This document shows, piece after piece, positions 1 through 8,355 of a stretch of 64,000 nt of DNA. The notes under the pieces were generated by a model. That model saw only the letters and a list, made by a program, of their open reading frames with translations. It searched no databases and was not told the origin of the DNA. Within the stretch, counting starts at the first letter, position 1. Each line of letters opens with the position of its first letter. The translations under genes and the position numbers were made by a program. The stretch is taken from contig NZ_BQUV01000007.1 in the NCBI RefSeq assembly GCF_022835695.1, forward strand, positions 124,001-188,000, in the 5' to 3' direction. This DNA is from Bradyrhizobium sp. Ce-3 (lineage in GTDB: Bacteria > Pseudomonadota > Alphaproteobacteria > Rhizobiales > Xanthobacteraceae).

Positions 1-15
1 GAACCGCGCTCGCTG

Positions 16-1050
16 CTAAGCCGCCTTTTGCTTCGCGGTGATCAGCTTGCGGTTGATCAGGACCTCGGCGATCTGCACGGCATTGAGCGCTGCGCCCTTG
101 CGCAGATTGTCCGACACGCACCAGAACGACAGGCCGTTCTCCACCGTCGCGTCCTCGCGGATACGGCTGATATAGGTGGCGTCCTCGCCGGCAGCCTCAT
201 AGGGCGTGACGTAGCCGCCCGGCTCGTGCTTGTCGATCACGAGGCAGCCCGGCGCATTGCGCAGGATGTTACGCGCCTCGTCCGCCGTGATCGGGTTCGC
301 GAATTCGACGTTCACGGCTTCGGAGTGGCTGACGAACACCGGCACGCGCACGCAGGTCGCGGTCAGCTTGATCTTGGGATCAAGGATCTTCTTGGTCTCC
401 GCCATCATCTTCCACTCTTCCTTGGTGAAGCCGTCTTCCATGAAGACGTCGATCTGCGGAATGATGTTGAAGGCGATGCGCTTCGGAAACTTCTTATTGA
501 CCAGCTCGTCATTGGTGTAGACGGCCTTGGTCTGCGAGAACAATTCGTCCATCGCGTCCTTGCCGGCGCCGGACACCGATTGATAGGTCGAGACCACGAC
601 GCGGGTGATCGTCGCCTTGTCGTGCAGCGGCTTCAGCGCGACCACGAGCTGCGCCGTCGAGCAGTTCGGGTTGGCGATGATGTTCTTCTTGGTGAAGCCG
701 GCGACCGCGTCCGCGTTCACCTCCGGCACGATCAGCGGCACGTCCGGGTCCATGCGCCAGGCCGACGAATTGTCGATCACGACCGCGCCGGCCGCGCCGA
801 TCCTGGGCGACCATTCCTTGGAGACCGAGCCGCCGGCCGACATCAGGCAGATGTCGATGTCGGAGAAGTCATAGTGCTCCAGTGCCTTCACCTTCAGGGT
901 GCGGTCGCCATAGGAGACCTCGATGCCGACGCTGCGGCGCGAGGCCAGCACGACGACCTCGTCTGCGGGGAATTTACGCTCGTCGAGAATGTTGAGCATT
1001 TCGCGCCCGACATTGCCGGTCGCTCCGACCACCGCGACTTTGTAACCCAT
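16..1050 (-). CDS. asd: Aspartate-semialdehyde dehydrogenase
   Basis: This cytoplasmic enzyme reduces aspartyl-4-phosphate to aspartate semialdehyde with NADPH, the branch point to lysine, diaminopimelate, threonine and methionine. The 344-residue length is normal for the family. The N-terminal Rossmann loop GATGNVG lies at residues 9-15. The catalytic cysteine is Cys130 in NPNCSTAQ, followed by QSVSGAGKDAMDELF near residues 157-171, which is typical of the long bacterial Asd type. The start is the only reasonable ATG and the stop is TAG. It is transcribed away from the next gene, and no partner gene is visible on its left because the window begins there. Confidence 0.97.
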   Translation of the reverse strand: MGYKVAVVGATGNVGREMLNILDERKFPADEVVVLASRRSVGIEVSYGDRTLKVKALEHYDFSDIDICLMSAGGSVSKEWSPRIGAAGAVVIDNSSAWRMDPDVPLIVPEVNADAVAGFTKKNIIANPNCSTAQLVVALKPLHDKATITRVVVSTYQSVSGAGKDAMDELFSQTKAVYTNDELVNKKFPKRIAFNIIPQIDVFMEDGFTKEEWKMMAETKKILDPKIKLTATCVRVPVFVSHSEAVNVEFANPITADEARNILRNAPGCLVIDKHEPGGYVTPYEAAGEDATYISRIREDATVENGLSFWCVSDNLRKGAALNAVQIAEVLINRKLITAKQKAA

Positions 1051-1166
1051 CGTTCACTCTCCGACGAAAAATGCCCGTTCCCCCGCCACGTGCGGAAAGG
1101 GAAGAGGCAGCGCTTCTATGCGAGAAACCCCGTCAAGACAACGTTGCGTAGCTTTTGAGCGTTTTG

Positions 1167-1964
1167 ATGCGTTTATTTCCGGCCGATCCGGCCGCGCCCC
1201 ATCATACGAGAATTCCGTCAGCGCTGACGAGCTTCGTCGACGAGGTGTACGCCACGCTCTCCGGGCTGTTCGCCTATGCCGCGACGCTCGCGCTGTTCGT
1301 CGTCCTCGGCACTTATCTATGGAAGCAACTGCCGGATACAACGGCGATGGCCGCGCCCGCCGCCCCAGCAGGCTGGAGCACAGCTGCCCGCTCGGCGCCG
1401 GCCTTCGCCATCAGCAAGCCGGAACCACGAGATAAAACAGAGACTTACGAAGTCATCCGACATCCCGAAGGCGGCCGCAAGGACGTCTTCCGCTGGACCG
1501 ATGCCAGCGGCGCGCCGGCCGCCGAGCTGGAAATCTACCGCCCCGGCGGCGAGGCCATGGGCCCCGCGGTCACCGAGATCGCCGGGCGGCTCGACCCCAG
1601 CGGCATCCGCGAGCTCGAGGCAGCCGGCATCGTCGACAGCAAGTTCGGCAGCGTCACCTTGCTGCGCCCGGCGCGACAGCAGGGCAGCCGTGCCTGCCTC
1701 GGCTTCCTCAAGCAGGCCGATGCGCCCGATCTCAGGATTTCCGGCTGGACCTGCCAGGGCACCAACCTGCCGGCCCAGCGCGCCGCGATCGTGTGCATGC
1801 TGAACCGCCTGACCCTGCTGGCGGCCGGCAACGACCCGAGGCTGGCGGCGCTGTTCGCGCATGCCGAGCTGCGGCGCACCGACTGCGTTACCTCCGGGCC
1901 GCCCGCTTTGTCGGCCGACTGGGTGATGGGCAGCGAGAACCCGCTTCTGCGCGGCGCCCTTTGA
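1167..1964 (+). CDS. Hypothetical membrane-anchored protein
   Basis: I do not recognise this family. The 265-residue protein has a short basic N-terminus, one strong transmembrane segment at about residues 33-52, an Ala/Pro linker, and a 190-residue soluble domain that probably lies in the periplasm. The domain has several cysteines but no catalytic motif I can name. I place the start at the ATG of MRLFPADPAA. The open frame extends 12 bases further to a TTG at 1155, which would add only four residues. Third-position GC is high through the whole frame, which supports coding. It is divergent from asd. Confidence 0.75.
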   Translation: MRLFPADPAAPHHTRIPSALTSFVDEVYATLSGLFAYAATLALFVVLGTYLWKQLPDTTAMAAPAAPAGWSTAARSAPAFAISKPEPRDKTETYEVIRHPEGGRKDVFRWTDASGAPAAELEIYRPGGEAMGPAVTEIAGRLDPSGIRELEAAGIVDSKFGSVTLLRPARQQGSRACLGFLKQADAPDLRISGWTCQGTNLPAQRAAIVCMLNRLTLLAAGNDPRLAALFAHAELRRTDCVTSGPPALSADWVMGSENPLLRGAL

Positions 1965-2051
1965 TGGCGAGACCATGGCAACGTACTGGTTTTCATGAAA
2001 CTTTTGCGCTCGGACACGCATTATCTCAGCCGGTGTGGCGCAATTGACCTA

Positions 2052-2079
2052 GTGACGACCCTGCCACCATGGCTACAAT
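2052..2079 (+). promoter_or_regulatory. Candidate housekeeping promoter
   Basis: GTGACG at 2052-2057 and TACAAT at 2074-2079 are separated by 16 bases and lie about 60 bases before the ATG of the small exported protein. The -35 match to TTGACA is moderate and the -10 match to TATAAT is good. This is a pattern match only. Confidence 0.35.
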
Positions 2080-2141
2080 GTGTTCCGAGTGATTTTGGCT
2101 GATACGCCAGCCCCCGACGGGGCCGTAATGACGAGGATGCG

Positions 2142-2549
2142 ATGACCTTGAAATTCCCTGCCGCGAACAAGCTCGTGGTGTTGCTTGCCGCGGCTGCCGT
2201 CACCGCAACCGCATTCGGCATGACCGCGGCCAGCGCGCAGCAGCCCCCGAGCAAGCGCAAGCAGCAAGAGCAGTATGACCGCGACGGCCGCCGCTATTAC
2301 GGCTCGCAGGGTCCGAACCGGGTTTACCAGCAGGGTCCGCGCACCCGCGTTTACGTCACCACCCGCTCGTGGCTCGACGCCGGCACCGAAGTGCTGCCGG
2401 GCGACCGCAAGTTCAACGACTACGCCTATCCGCCGGATATCGGCTATCCCTCGTTCGCACGCGAGAACAACAACCGCCCGATCGATCGCCAGCCGCTCAG
2501 CCCGCCGGCCGATCTCGGCGGCTATCCGCGGAGCTTCCCGCTGTACTGA
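2142..2549 (+). CDS. Small exported Tyr/Arg-rich protein
   Basis: This is a 135-residue protein of unknown function. A Sec signal peptide is clear: a basic start (MTLKFPAANK), a hydrophobic core at about residues 11-26, and a likely signal peptidase I site after ASA near residue 32. The mature part is rich in Tyr, Arg, Pro and Gly, with patches such as RDGRRYYGSQGPNR, and it has no cysteine pair or enzyme motif. It probably sits in the periplasm or cell envelope. It is a single-gene unit, with a candidate promoter upstream and a strong intrinsic terminator 25 bases after the stop. Confidence 0.8.
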   Translation: MTLKFPAANKLVVLLAAAAVTATAFGMTAASAQQPPSKRKQQEQYDRDGRRYYGSQGPNRVYQQGPRTRVYVTTRSWLDAGTEVLPGDRKFNDYAYPPDIGYPSFARENNNRPIDRQPLSPPADLGGYPRSFPLY

Positions 2550-2573
2550 GAATTCCGGCCAACAGCCGATACG

Positions 2574-2604
2574 AAAATGCCCGGCTCCGGCCGGGCATTT
2601 TTTG
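2574..2604 (+). terminator. Rho-independent terminator
   Basis: Perfect 9-bp arms (2577-2585 and 2590-2598) enclose a TCCG tetraloop and are followed by a run of six T. It ends transcription of the small exported protein gene. Confidence 0.85.
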
Positions 2605-2614
2605 TTTTGGGTTT

Positions 2615-2657
2615 CGTCATTCCGGGGCGATACGACGCATCCAGCCCCGGAATGACG
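2615..2657. repeat. Intergenic palindromic repeat, family E
   Basis: Perfect 13-bp arms (2615-2627 and 2645-2657) of the type CGTCATTCCGGGG surround a 17-base spacer. It sits between two convergent genes, just after an intrinsic terminator. A related but longer element is at 57075-57184. Confidence 0.65.
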
Positions 2658-2666
2658 GCTACGCCG

Positions 2667-3779
2667 TCACGCGTGCAGCTTCTGCAATTCCTGCAGGATC
2701 GCCTCGCCCATCTGCGCGGTGCTGACGGACGTGGTGCCGGCGGACTTGATGTCGGCGGTGCGCAGGCCACCGGCGAGCACGGCCGCGATCGCGGCATCGA
2801 CCTTGTCGGCGAGTTCGCCCATGCCGAAGGAATAGCGCAGCGCCATGCCGAACGAGGCGATCATCGCGATCGGATTGGCAAGGCCCTTGCCCGCGATATC
2901 GGGCGCCGAGCCGTGCACCGGCTCGTACAATGCCTTGCGCTCCTTGGTCTTGGCGTCCTCCTTGCCGAGCGAAGCCGACGGCAGCAGGCCGAGCGAGCCG
3001 GTGAGCATCGCCGCGATGTCGGACAGCATGTCGCCGAACAGATTGTCGGTGACGATGACGTCGAACTGCTTCGGGGTCTTGACCAGGTTCATGCCGCCGG
3101 AATCGGCGAGCTGATGCTCCAGCGTGACGTCCTTGTATTCGCGCGCGTGAACCTGGGTCATGACCTCGTTCCAGAGCACGCCCGACTTCATGACGTTGCG
3201 CTTCTCCATCGAGGTCACCTTGTTCTTGCGCTTGCGCGCCAGCTCGAAGGCGACGCGGCCGATGCGCTCGATCTCGAAGGTGTCGTAGACCTGGGTGTCG
3301 ATCGCGCGCTTCTGGCCGTTGCCGAGATCGGTGATGGTCTTCGGCTCGCCGAAATAGACGCCGCCGGTGAGCTCGCGCACGATCATGATGTCGAGACCCT
3401 CGACCACCTCGCGCTTGAGGCTCGAGGCGTCCGCCAGCGCCGGATAGCACACTGCGGGGCGGAGGTTGGCGAACAGGGCGAGGTCCTTGCGCAGCCGCAG
3501 CAGGCCGGCCTCGGGGCGCACCTCATAGGGCACGCTGTCCCACTTCGGGCCGCCGACCGCGCCGAAGATCACGGCATCGGCCGCGTTGGCCTTGGCCATG
3601 TCGGCCTCGGAGATCGACACCTTGTGGGCGTCATAGGCGGAGCCGCCGACCAGGCCGTGCTCGGTCTCGAACCTGGCGATGCCCTGAGCATTCAGCCAGT
3701 CGATCACGCGCTGCACCTCGGCCATCACCTCGGGGCCGATACCATCGCCGGGGAGAAGCAGCAGTTTATGGGTCGCCAT
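2667..3779 (-). CDS. leuB: 3-isopropylmalate dehydrogenase
   Basis: LeuB oxidises and decarboxylates 3-isopropylmalate with NAD+ to give 2-oxoisocaproate in leucine synthesis, in the cytoplasm. The 370-residue protein starts [18 protein letters not shown], the usual nucleotide and substrate-loop start of the family. The Arg-rich substrate segment [16 protein letters not shown] follows near residues 85-100, and the metal-binding [14 protein letters not shown] lies in the second half. I reject the 39-residue longer reading because the family begins at MATHK. No leuC or leuD is next to it. It is divergent from the DMT transporter. Confidence 0.97.
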   Translation of the reverse strand: MATHKLLLLPGDGIGPEVMAEVQRVIDWLNAQGIARFETEHGLVGGSAYDAHKVSISEADMAKANAADAVIFGAVGGPKWDSVPYEVRPEAGLLRLRKDLALFANLRPAVCYPALADASSLKREVVEGLDIMIVRELTGGVYFGEPKTITDLGNGQKRAIDTQVYDTFEIERIGRVAFELARKRKNKVTSMEKRNVMKSGVLWNEVMTQVHAREYKDVTLEHQLADSGGMNLVKTPKQFDVIVTDNLFGDMLSDIAAMLTGSLGLLPSASLGKEDAKTKERKALYEPVHGSAPDIAGKGLANPIAMIASFGMALRYSFGMGELADKVDAAIAAVLAGGLRTADIKSAGTTSVSTAQMGEAILQELQKLHA

Positions 3780-3928
3780 GGTCGTTACCTCATTCAATCG
3801 GGCATGCCCGCCATCATTCGGCGGGAGTGCTAAAACGCCCCGGGCGGATTGGCAAGGCACCCCGAGCAAGGCCAAAATGGCCCGGAAAGAGCCCAACCGC
3901 GCCGCAAGAAGCCAACAAGACGGACCTC

Positions 3929-4792
3929 ATGACCGCAGCCATCGTCTACGCCTTCGCCTCGGCGATTTTCCTCGGCGCCGGGGTGGTGCTGGCGCAACTT
4001 GGCCTGCGCACCGTCGAACCGCTGTCGGGCGCCGCGATCAGCGTGCCCTGCTTCACCCTGCTGTTCCTGGTGCTGTCGCCGCTGATCCTGCATGGCGAGC
4101 CGGTGGTCTGGCGCGCTCTGCCGATCTTCATGGCGATCGGGCTGTTCTTCCCGGCCTCGCTGACGCTGCTGACCTTCGCCTCGAACCGGGCGCTCGGGCC
4201 GGTCATCACCTCGACGCTCGGCAATCTGGCGCCGCTGTTCGCGGTCACCGCCGCCGTGGTGCTGCTGCACGAGCCCTTGTTGCCGCAGCAGCTGCTGGGC
4301 CTCGTCGTCGCGGTCGCCGGCGCCGCCGTCATCACGGTGACCCGGCCGCGCGACCTCGGTCACTGGCGCAGCTGGGCGCTGCTGCTGCCGCTTGCGAGTG
4401 CGCTGGTGCGCGGCATCGTGCCGCCGATCGCCAAGCTCGGGCTGGCGATCTGGCCGAGCCCGCTATGGGCCTGCCTGGTCGGCTATGTGATGTCCTCGCT
4501 GGTGGTGCTGACCGTGCAGCGGATCCGCAAGGGCAGCTTCGTGGTGCAGGCGCCGCGCGAGGGCCGGTTCTGGTTTGCTCTGACCGGGATCAGCAACGGG
4601 CTCAGCGCGCTCAGCCTGTTCGCCGCGGTCCGCAACGGCCCGATCACGCTGGTGGCGCCGCTCGCTGCGATCTACCCGCTGGTCACCGTGGCGTTGAGCG
4701 CTGTCATGCTCAAGCATGTCGAGATCACGGCGCGGATCATCGCCGGAACCCTGCTGACCGTTGCCGGCGTCGCGCTGGTCCTGATCGCCTGA
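3929..4792 (+). CDS. DMT-superfamily transporter (EamA family)
   Basis: This is a 287-residue integral membrane protein with about ten hydrophobic helices arranged as two EamA repeats, one in each half. The second-repeat signature (ISNGLSALSLFAAVRNGP, then LVAPLAAIYPLVTVALS) is clear. EamA proteins export metabolites such as amino acids, but nothing here indicates the substrate. I choose the ATG at MTAAIVYAFA because the first helix begins there. The longer frame adds a charged, proline-rich stretch that reads like leader sequence. The gene stands alone between leuB and an MFS transporter. Confidence 0.9.
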   Translation: MTAAIVYAFASAIFLGAGVVLAQLGLRTVEPLSGAAISVPCFTLLFLVLSPLILHGEPVVWRALPIFMAIGLFFPASLTLLTFASNRALGPVITSTLGNLAPLFAVTAAVVLLHEPLLPQQLLGLVVAVAGAAVITVTRPRDLGHWRSWALLLPLASALVRGIVPPIAKLGLAIWPSPLWACLVGYVMSSLVVLTVQRIRKGSFVVQAPREGRFWFALTGISNGLSALSLFAAVRNGPITLVAPLAAIYPLVTVALSAVMLKHVEITARIIAGTLLTVAGVALVLIA

Positions 4793-4881
4793 TTGCCCGA
4801 TACGCAAGACTGTGTTGCGGGCTCCGGCGCTGGGCAGGACCGCCACGGCCTGCCACAATGGTTGTATTGCCGGAGTGAATT

Positions 4882-6090
4882 GTGAGAGCCCCTGCCCCGT
4901 CCTATCCGCATCCCGCGCGGCTGATCCTGATTCTTTCGCTCGCACCGACGGTCGGTCTCGGCATCGGCCGTTTCGCCTATTCGCTGGTGCTGCCTGACAT
5001 GCGCGAGCAGCTGGCCTGGTCGTATTCGGCCGCCGGCTTCATGAACACGATCAATGCCGCCGGTTATCTGGTCGGCGCGCTGTTCGCCTCGCGCCTGATC
5101 CAGCGCTTCGGGCTCGCCGCATCGGTGCGCTGGTCGACGCTGGCCTGCGCGCTGTCGCTGGCGCTATGCGCCCTCTCCGGCAATTTCGCGGTGCTGAGCT
5201 TTGCCCGCCTGCTGGTCGGCTTCGCCGCAGCGATCGGCTTTGTCGGCGGCGGCGCGCTGGCGGCGACGATCGCGCAATCGCGGCCGGAACGCGCGAACTT
5301 CCTGCTCAGCCTGTTCTATGCCGGGCCGGGCGTCGGCATATTGGCGTCCGGCCTGATCGCGCCGTTCGTGCTGCAGGGCTTTGGCGCGGGGTCCTGGTGG
5401 ATCGTGTGGTGGGCGATGACATTGCTCTCCGCGATCATGATCGTGCCGCTGATGCTGGCGCCACTGCACGCCAATGCGATCGCCGGCGGCATCGTGCGCA
5501 CCAAATTCGCCATCGCGCCGGTCCTGATCTACCTCGCCGCCTATTTCCTGTTCGGTGCCGGCTACATCGCCTACATGACCTTCATGATCGCCTATGTCCG
5601 CGACGGCGGCGGTGGCGCGGTCGCGCAGAGCGCGTTCTGGAGCCTGATCGGGCTCAGCGCGTTCGTCACGCCCTGGGTCTGGCGGCGGGTGCTGGCGCTC
5701 GACCGCGGCGGGCTCGCCACCACCATCATCCTCGGCGTCAACGCGCTTGGCGCCAGCCTGCCGATCTTCGGGCATTCGCCGCTGCTGCTCGCGGTCTCGG
5801 CGCTGGTGTTCGGCGTCGCGTTCTTCGCGGTGGTGGGGTCGACGACGGCCTTCGTGCGCCTCAACTATCCGGCGGAAGCCTGGCCGACCGCGATCGCGGC
5901 GATGACCATCGCCTTCGGCATCGGCCAGACGCTCGGTCCGATCGTGGTCGGCGCCATCACCGACGCCGTCGGCAGCCTGTCATTCGCGCTGAATGTCTCG
6001 GCCGCGATGCTGGCGCTGGGGGCGGTGCTGTCGGCGTTTCAGAGGAAGGTCCCCTCCCAGCGTCGTCCCGGCGAAGGCCCGGACCCATAA
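4882..6090 (+). CDS. MFS transporter, YbfB/YjiJ type
   Basis: This is a 402-residue, 12-helix major facilitator protein. The start (LAPTVGLGIGRFAYSLVLPD, then SAAGFMNTINAAGYLVGAL) is characteristic of the YbfB/YjiJ branch. The substrate is unknown. The start codon is GTG. The C-terminus is odd: the last nine codons and the TAA stop lie inside a dispersed palindromic repeat that begins at 6061, so the tail RRPGEGPDP is repeat-derived and not family sequence. The transporter fold is complete before that point, so function is probably not affected. Confidence 0.9.
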   Translation: MRAPAPSYPHPARLILILSLAPTVGLGIGRFAYSLVLPDMREQLAWSYSAAGFMNTINAAGYLVGALFASRLIQRFGLAASVRWSTLACALSLALCALSGNFAVLSFARLLVGFAAAIGFVGGGALAATIAQSRPERANFLLSLFYAGPGVGILASGLIAPFVLQGFGAGSWWIVWWAMTLLSAIMIVPLMLAPLHANAIAGGIVRTKFAIAPVLIYLAAYFLFGAGYIAYMTFMIAYVRDGGGGAVAQSAFWSLIGLSAFVTPWVWRRVLALDRGGLATTIILGVNALGASLPIFGHSPLLLAVSALVFGVAFFAVVGSTTAFVRLNYPAEAWPTAIAAMTIAFGIGQTLGPIVVGAITDAVGSLSFALNVSAAMLALGAVLSAFQRKVPSQRRPGEGPDP

Positions 6091-6180
6091 CCACAGGTGG
6101 GCGTTGTGGAGGGAAGTCTCTCCCCGCCTGCCCATTGCTTCGGCCGCGGAGTATGGGTCCCGGCCTTCGCCGGGACGACG
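6061..6180. repeat. Dispersed palindromic repeat, family B
   Basis: The unit CGTCGTCCCGGCGAAGGCC with GGGACCCATAACCAC-like continuation is present at the left end, and its reverse complement is at the right end (6152-6180). About 60 bases of unrelated sequence lie between. A second full copy is at 36198-36319 and a core-only copy is at 26666-26693. The left arm overlaps the end of the upstream MFS gene. Confidence 0.8.
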
Positions 6181-6181
6181 G

Positions 6182-6967
6182 CTAGCTCCCACTGAACGAA
6201 TTATACCCCTGGTCTTCCCAGTAGCCGCCCTTGTAGTCGTTGGTGACTTCCATCGAGAGCACGTATTTCGGGTTCTTGAAGCCGAGCTTGGTCGGCACCC
6301 TTATCTTCATCGGGAAGCCGTAAGCGCGCGGCAGGATCTGGTCGGCGAATTTGAACGTCATCTGGGTCTGCGGATGCAGCGCAGTGCGCATGTCCAGAGG
6401 TGAATTGTAGCCGTCCTTGTCGGCGCACTGGAACCAGACATATTTGGCGCGCATGTCGGCGCCGACCAGCTTGAGGAAATCGCGCAACGGCGTGCCGGTC
6501 CAGCTGCCGATCGCGCTCCAGCCCTCGACGCAGATATGGCGCGTCACCTGCTTGACCTGCGGCAGCTTGTACAATTCGTCGAGCGTCCAAGACTTCTTGT
6601 TCTCGACCAGCCCGCGCACCTCGAGCTTCCAGTCCGCGCCCGCGATCTCCGGCGCATCATCGAGATCGTAATAGGCGTTGAACGGAAACGGCTTGGTGAT
6701 TGCGCTCTCGGGGAAGGTCGGCGCCAGCGCATCCGGATTGAAAATCCAGGCCTGCACCGCGTCGTTGAACTTCGAGACGTGCTTCAGCAATTCCTCGGCC
6801 GACGACGAATCGACCACGTCGCAGCCGGTCAGCAGCGTCAGCGCGCCGAGACTGGTGCCGGCGGTGATGAAGCGGCGGCGCGTCAGCTCCGGCATCGTCT
6901 TCACCGCATCGCGCACCAGCAGCTTCTTGTCGACACCCGGAATCAGGAGTTTTCTGAGACGACCCAT
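6182..6967 (-). CDS. msrP: Protein-methionine-sulfoxide reductase catalytic subunit (MsrP/YedY-like)
   Basis: This molybdopterin oxidoreductase of the sulfite-oxidase fold is expected to reduce oxidised methionine in periplasmic proteins. Length is 261 residues. A Tat motif TRRRFITAG lies at residues 29-37, followed by a hydrophobic stretch ending LLTGCD, so Cys49 forms a good lipobox and the protein may be a Tat-exported lipoprotein. The molybdenum-ligand cysteine is Cys146 in HICVEGWSAIG. The start ATG has a GGGAGGG Shine-Dalgarno. It lies 11 bases after the b-type cytochrome gene, its probable electron donor, in one operon. The family also contains other SUOX-fold enzymes, so the substrate is not proven. 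Confidence 0.85.
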   Translation of the reverse strand: MGRLRKLLIPGVDKKLLVRDAVKTMPELTRRRFITAGTSLGALTLLTGCDVVDSSSAEELLKHVSKFNDAVQAWIFNPDALAPTFPESAITKPFPFNAYYDLDDAPEIAGADWKLEVRGLVENKKSWTLDELYKLPQVKQVTRHICVEGWSAIGSWTGTPLRDFLKLVGADMRAKYVWFQCADKDGYNSPLDMRTALHPQTQMTFKFADQILPRAYGFPMKIRVPTKLGFKNPKYVLSMEVTNDYKGGYWEDQGYNSFSGS

Positions 6968-6978
6968 CGCACCCTCCC

Positions 6979-7623
6979 TCAGCGTCCGATGATCATCGCG
7001 CGCAGGCTCTTCGGTACGAGCAGCGCGAGCGCGACGTGGATCACCAGGAAGGCGACGATCAGCGCCATGCAGGTGAAGTGGACATAGCGGGCGAAGTCGT
7101 AGCCGCCGAACAGCGAGACCAGCCAGTGCAATTGCACCGGCTTCCACATCGACAGGCCGGACAGCACGATGACGACGCCGACGGTGATGATGCCGGCATA
7201 GAGCAGCTTCTGCACCGAATTGTACTTGCTGAGGTCGTCATGCGACAGCTTGAAGGTCAGCGCCGCCCTGGTATCGGCAATCACGCCGCCGGGGGTGATC
7301 GGCAGCAGCTTCTTGCGGAAGCGGCCGGTGGCGAAACCGAGCGCCAGATAGACCAGGCCGTTGACCATCAGCAGCCACATCGCGGCGAAGTGCCAGAGCA
7401 GCGCGCCGCCGAGCCAGCCGCCGAGCGTGATGCTCCGGGAGAAGCTGAAACTGAACAGCGGCGAGGCGTTGTAGATCTGCCAGCCGGACATGATCATCAG
7501 GATCATCGCGAAGGCGTTGGTCCAGTGCACGATGCGCACCCAGACCGGCTGGATCGTCTTCGCGGGCGCCGCGGTCTCTGCCTGGTGGTCGCTGACGGCA
7601 AGGCTCGGCACAAGGCTCGTCAT
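6979..7623 (-). CDS. Cytochrome b561-type membrane subunit (MsrQ role)
   Basis: This is a 214-residue integral membrane protein with four main helices and histidines placed for b-haem binding (VRIVHWTNA near residue 33, LLWHFAAMW in helix 2, and RYVHFTCM and LVIHVALAL in the last helices). It resembles the cytochrome b/b6 domain family rather than the classic YedZ/MsrQ fold. By position it should pass electrons from the quinone pool to the adjacent molybdoenzyme. It is first in the two-gene operon, and a good ECF-sigma-type promoter lies 34-59 bases before the start. Confidence 0.85.
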   Translation of the reverse strand: MTSLVPSLAVSDHQAETAAPAKTIQPVWVRIVHWTNAFAMILMIMSGWQIYNASPLFSFSFSRSITLGGWLGGALLWHFAAMWLLMVNGLVYLALGFATGRFRKKLLPITPGGVIADTRAALTFKLSHDDLSKYNSVQKLLYAGIITVGVVIVLSGLSMWKPVQLHWLVSLFGGYDFARYVHFTCMALIVAFLVIHVALALLVPKSLRAMIIGR

Positions 7624-7656
7624 GGGAGTTCTCTGCTCGTGGTCGTTACCGGCTTA

Positions 7657-7682
7657 TACGCCGGGAACCGGCGTTCCGTTAC
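7657..7682 (-). promoter_or_regulatory. Candidate ECF sigma promoter (GTAAC-N16-CGTA type)
   Basis: On the minus strand GTAACG (7682-7677) and CGTA (7660-7657) are separated by exactly 16 bases. Transcription would start near 7648, about 25 bases before the cytochrome start. The pattern resembles the GTAACC-N16-CGAA type that I recall for ROS-responsive SigF/EcfF-type ECF sigma factors, whose targets include YedY/MsrP-like genes. The assignment is inference. Confidence 0.5.
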
Positions 7683-7727
7683 AGGGGCGCGCATCATCAA
7701 TTCGATATACGCCACCTCATCTGGTCA

Positions 7728-7761
7728 CAAAAATGCGAGCCGGGGCGAGGCGCCGGCTCGC
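7728..7761 (-). terminator. Rho-independent terminator for the fasciclin gene
   Basis: On the minus strand, 9-bp GC-rich arms (7753-7761 and 7735-7743) are followed by ATTTTTG. It lies 43 bases past the fasciclin stop codon and separates that gene from the msrP operon. Confidence 0.75.
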
Positions 7762-7803
7762 GATTTCGTAAGGCGTTCAGGGACTAAATCGGCCCGTTGG
7801 GTG

Positions 7804-8355
7804 TTAGGTCGCCGGCATCAACACGGTGTCGACGACATGGATGACGCCGTTCGACTGGTTGACGTTGGAGATGGTCACCATCGAGGTGCCGCCCTTGGCA
7901 TCGACGATCCAGACCTTGCCGTCCTGCTTCTTGACGGTCAGTTCCTCGCCCTCGGCGGTTTTCAGCTTCTTGCCGTCGGTGAGGTCGGAGGCCTCGAGCT
8001 TGCCGGGCACCACATGGTAGGTGAGGATCTTGGTCAGCGTCGCCTTGTTCTCGGGCTTGACCAGATTGTCGACGGTTCCGGCCGGCAGCTTGCCGAACGC
8101 GGCGTTGGTCGGCGCGAACACCGTGAACGGGCCCTTGCTCTCCAGCGTGCCGACCAGGCCGGCGGCCTTCACCGCAGCGACCAGCGTGGTGTGATCCTTC
8201 GAATTGACGGCGTTCTGGACGATGTTCTTCGACGGGAACATCGCGGCGCCGCCGACCATCACGGTCTTCTCCTCGGCGCGGACCGGCGCCACGACGGTGG
8301 CAGTGATCGCGATGGCGCTGAAGGCGGCGGCGAGAATGGCAATACGCTTCGACAT
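7804..8355 (-). CDS. Secreted fasciclin (FAS1) domain protein
   Basis: This is a 183-residue secreted protein. A Sec signal peptide covers about residues 1-27, with cleavage after VRA. It is followed by one complete FAS1 domain: the H1-like segment GPFTVFAPTNAAFGKLP near residues 84-100, the conserved YHVVPGKL around 121-128, and the C-terminal VIHVVDTVLMP. FAS1 proteins are adhesion or matrix proteins and in alphaproteobacteria are often stress-induced. Its own terminator separates it from the msrP operon, but both lie on the same strand. No ECF-type promoter match was found directly upstream. Confidence 0.92.
   Translation of the reverse strand: MSKRIAILAAAFSAIAITATVVAPVRAEEKTVMVGGAAMFPSKNIVQNAVNSKDHTTLVAAVKAAGLVGTLESKGPFTVFAPTNAAFGKLPAGTVDNLVKPENKATLTKILTYHVVPGKLEASDLTDGKKLKTAEGEELTVKKQDGKVWIVDAKGGTSMVTISNVNQSNGVIHVVDTVLMPAT

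Noticed and set aside
28-1158. Long open frame antisense to asd
   Set aside because: It mirrors asd in a high-GC genome, where antisense frames stay open. Its protein is rich in Arg, His and Asp with no family signature.
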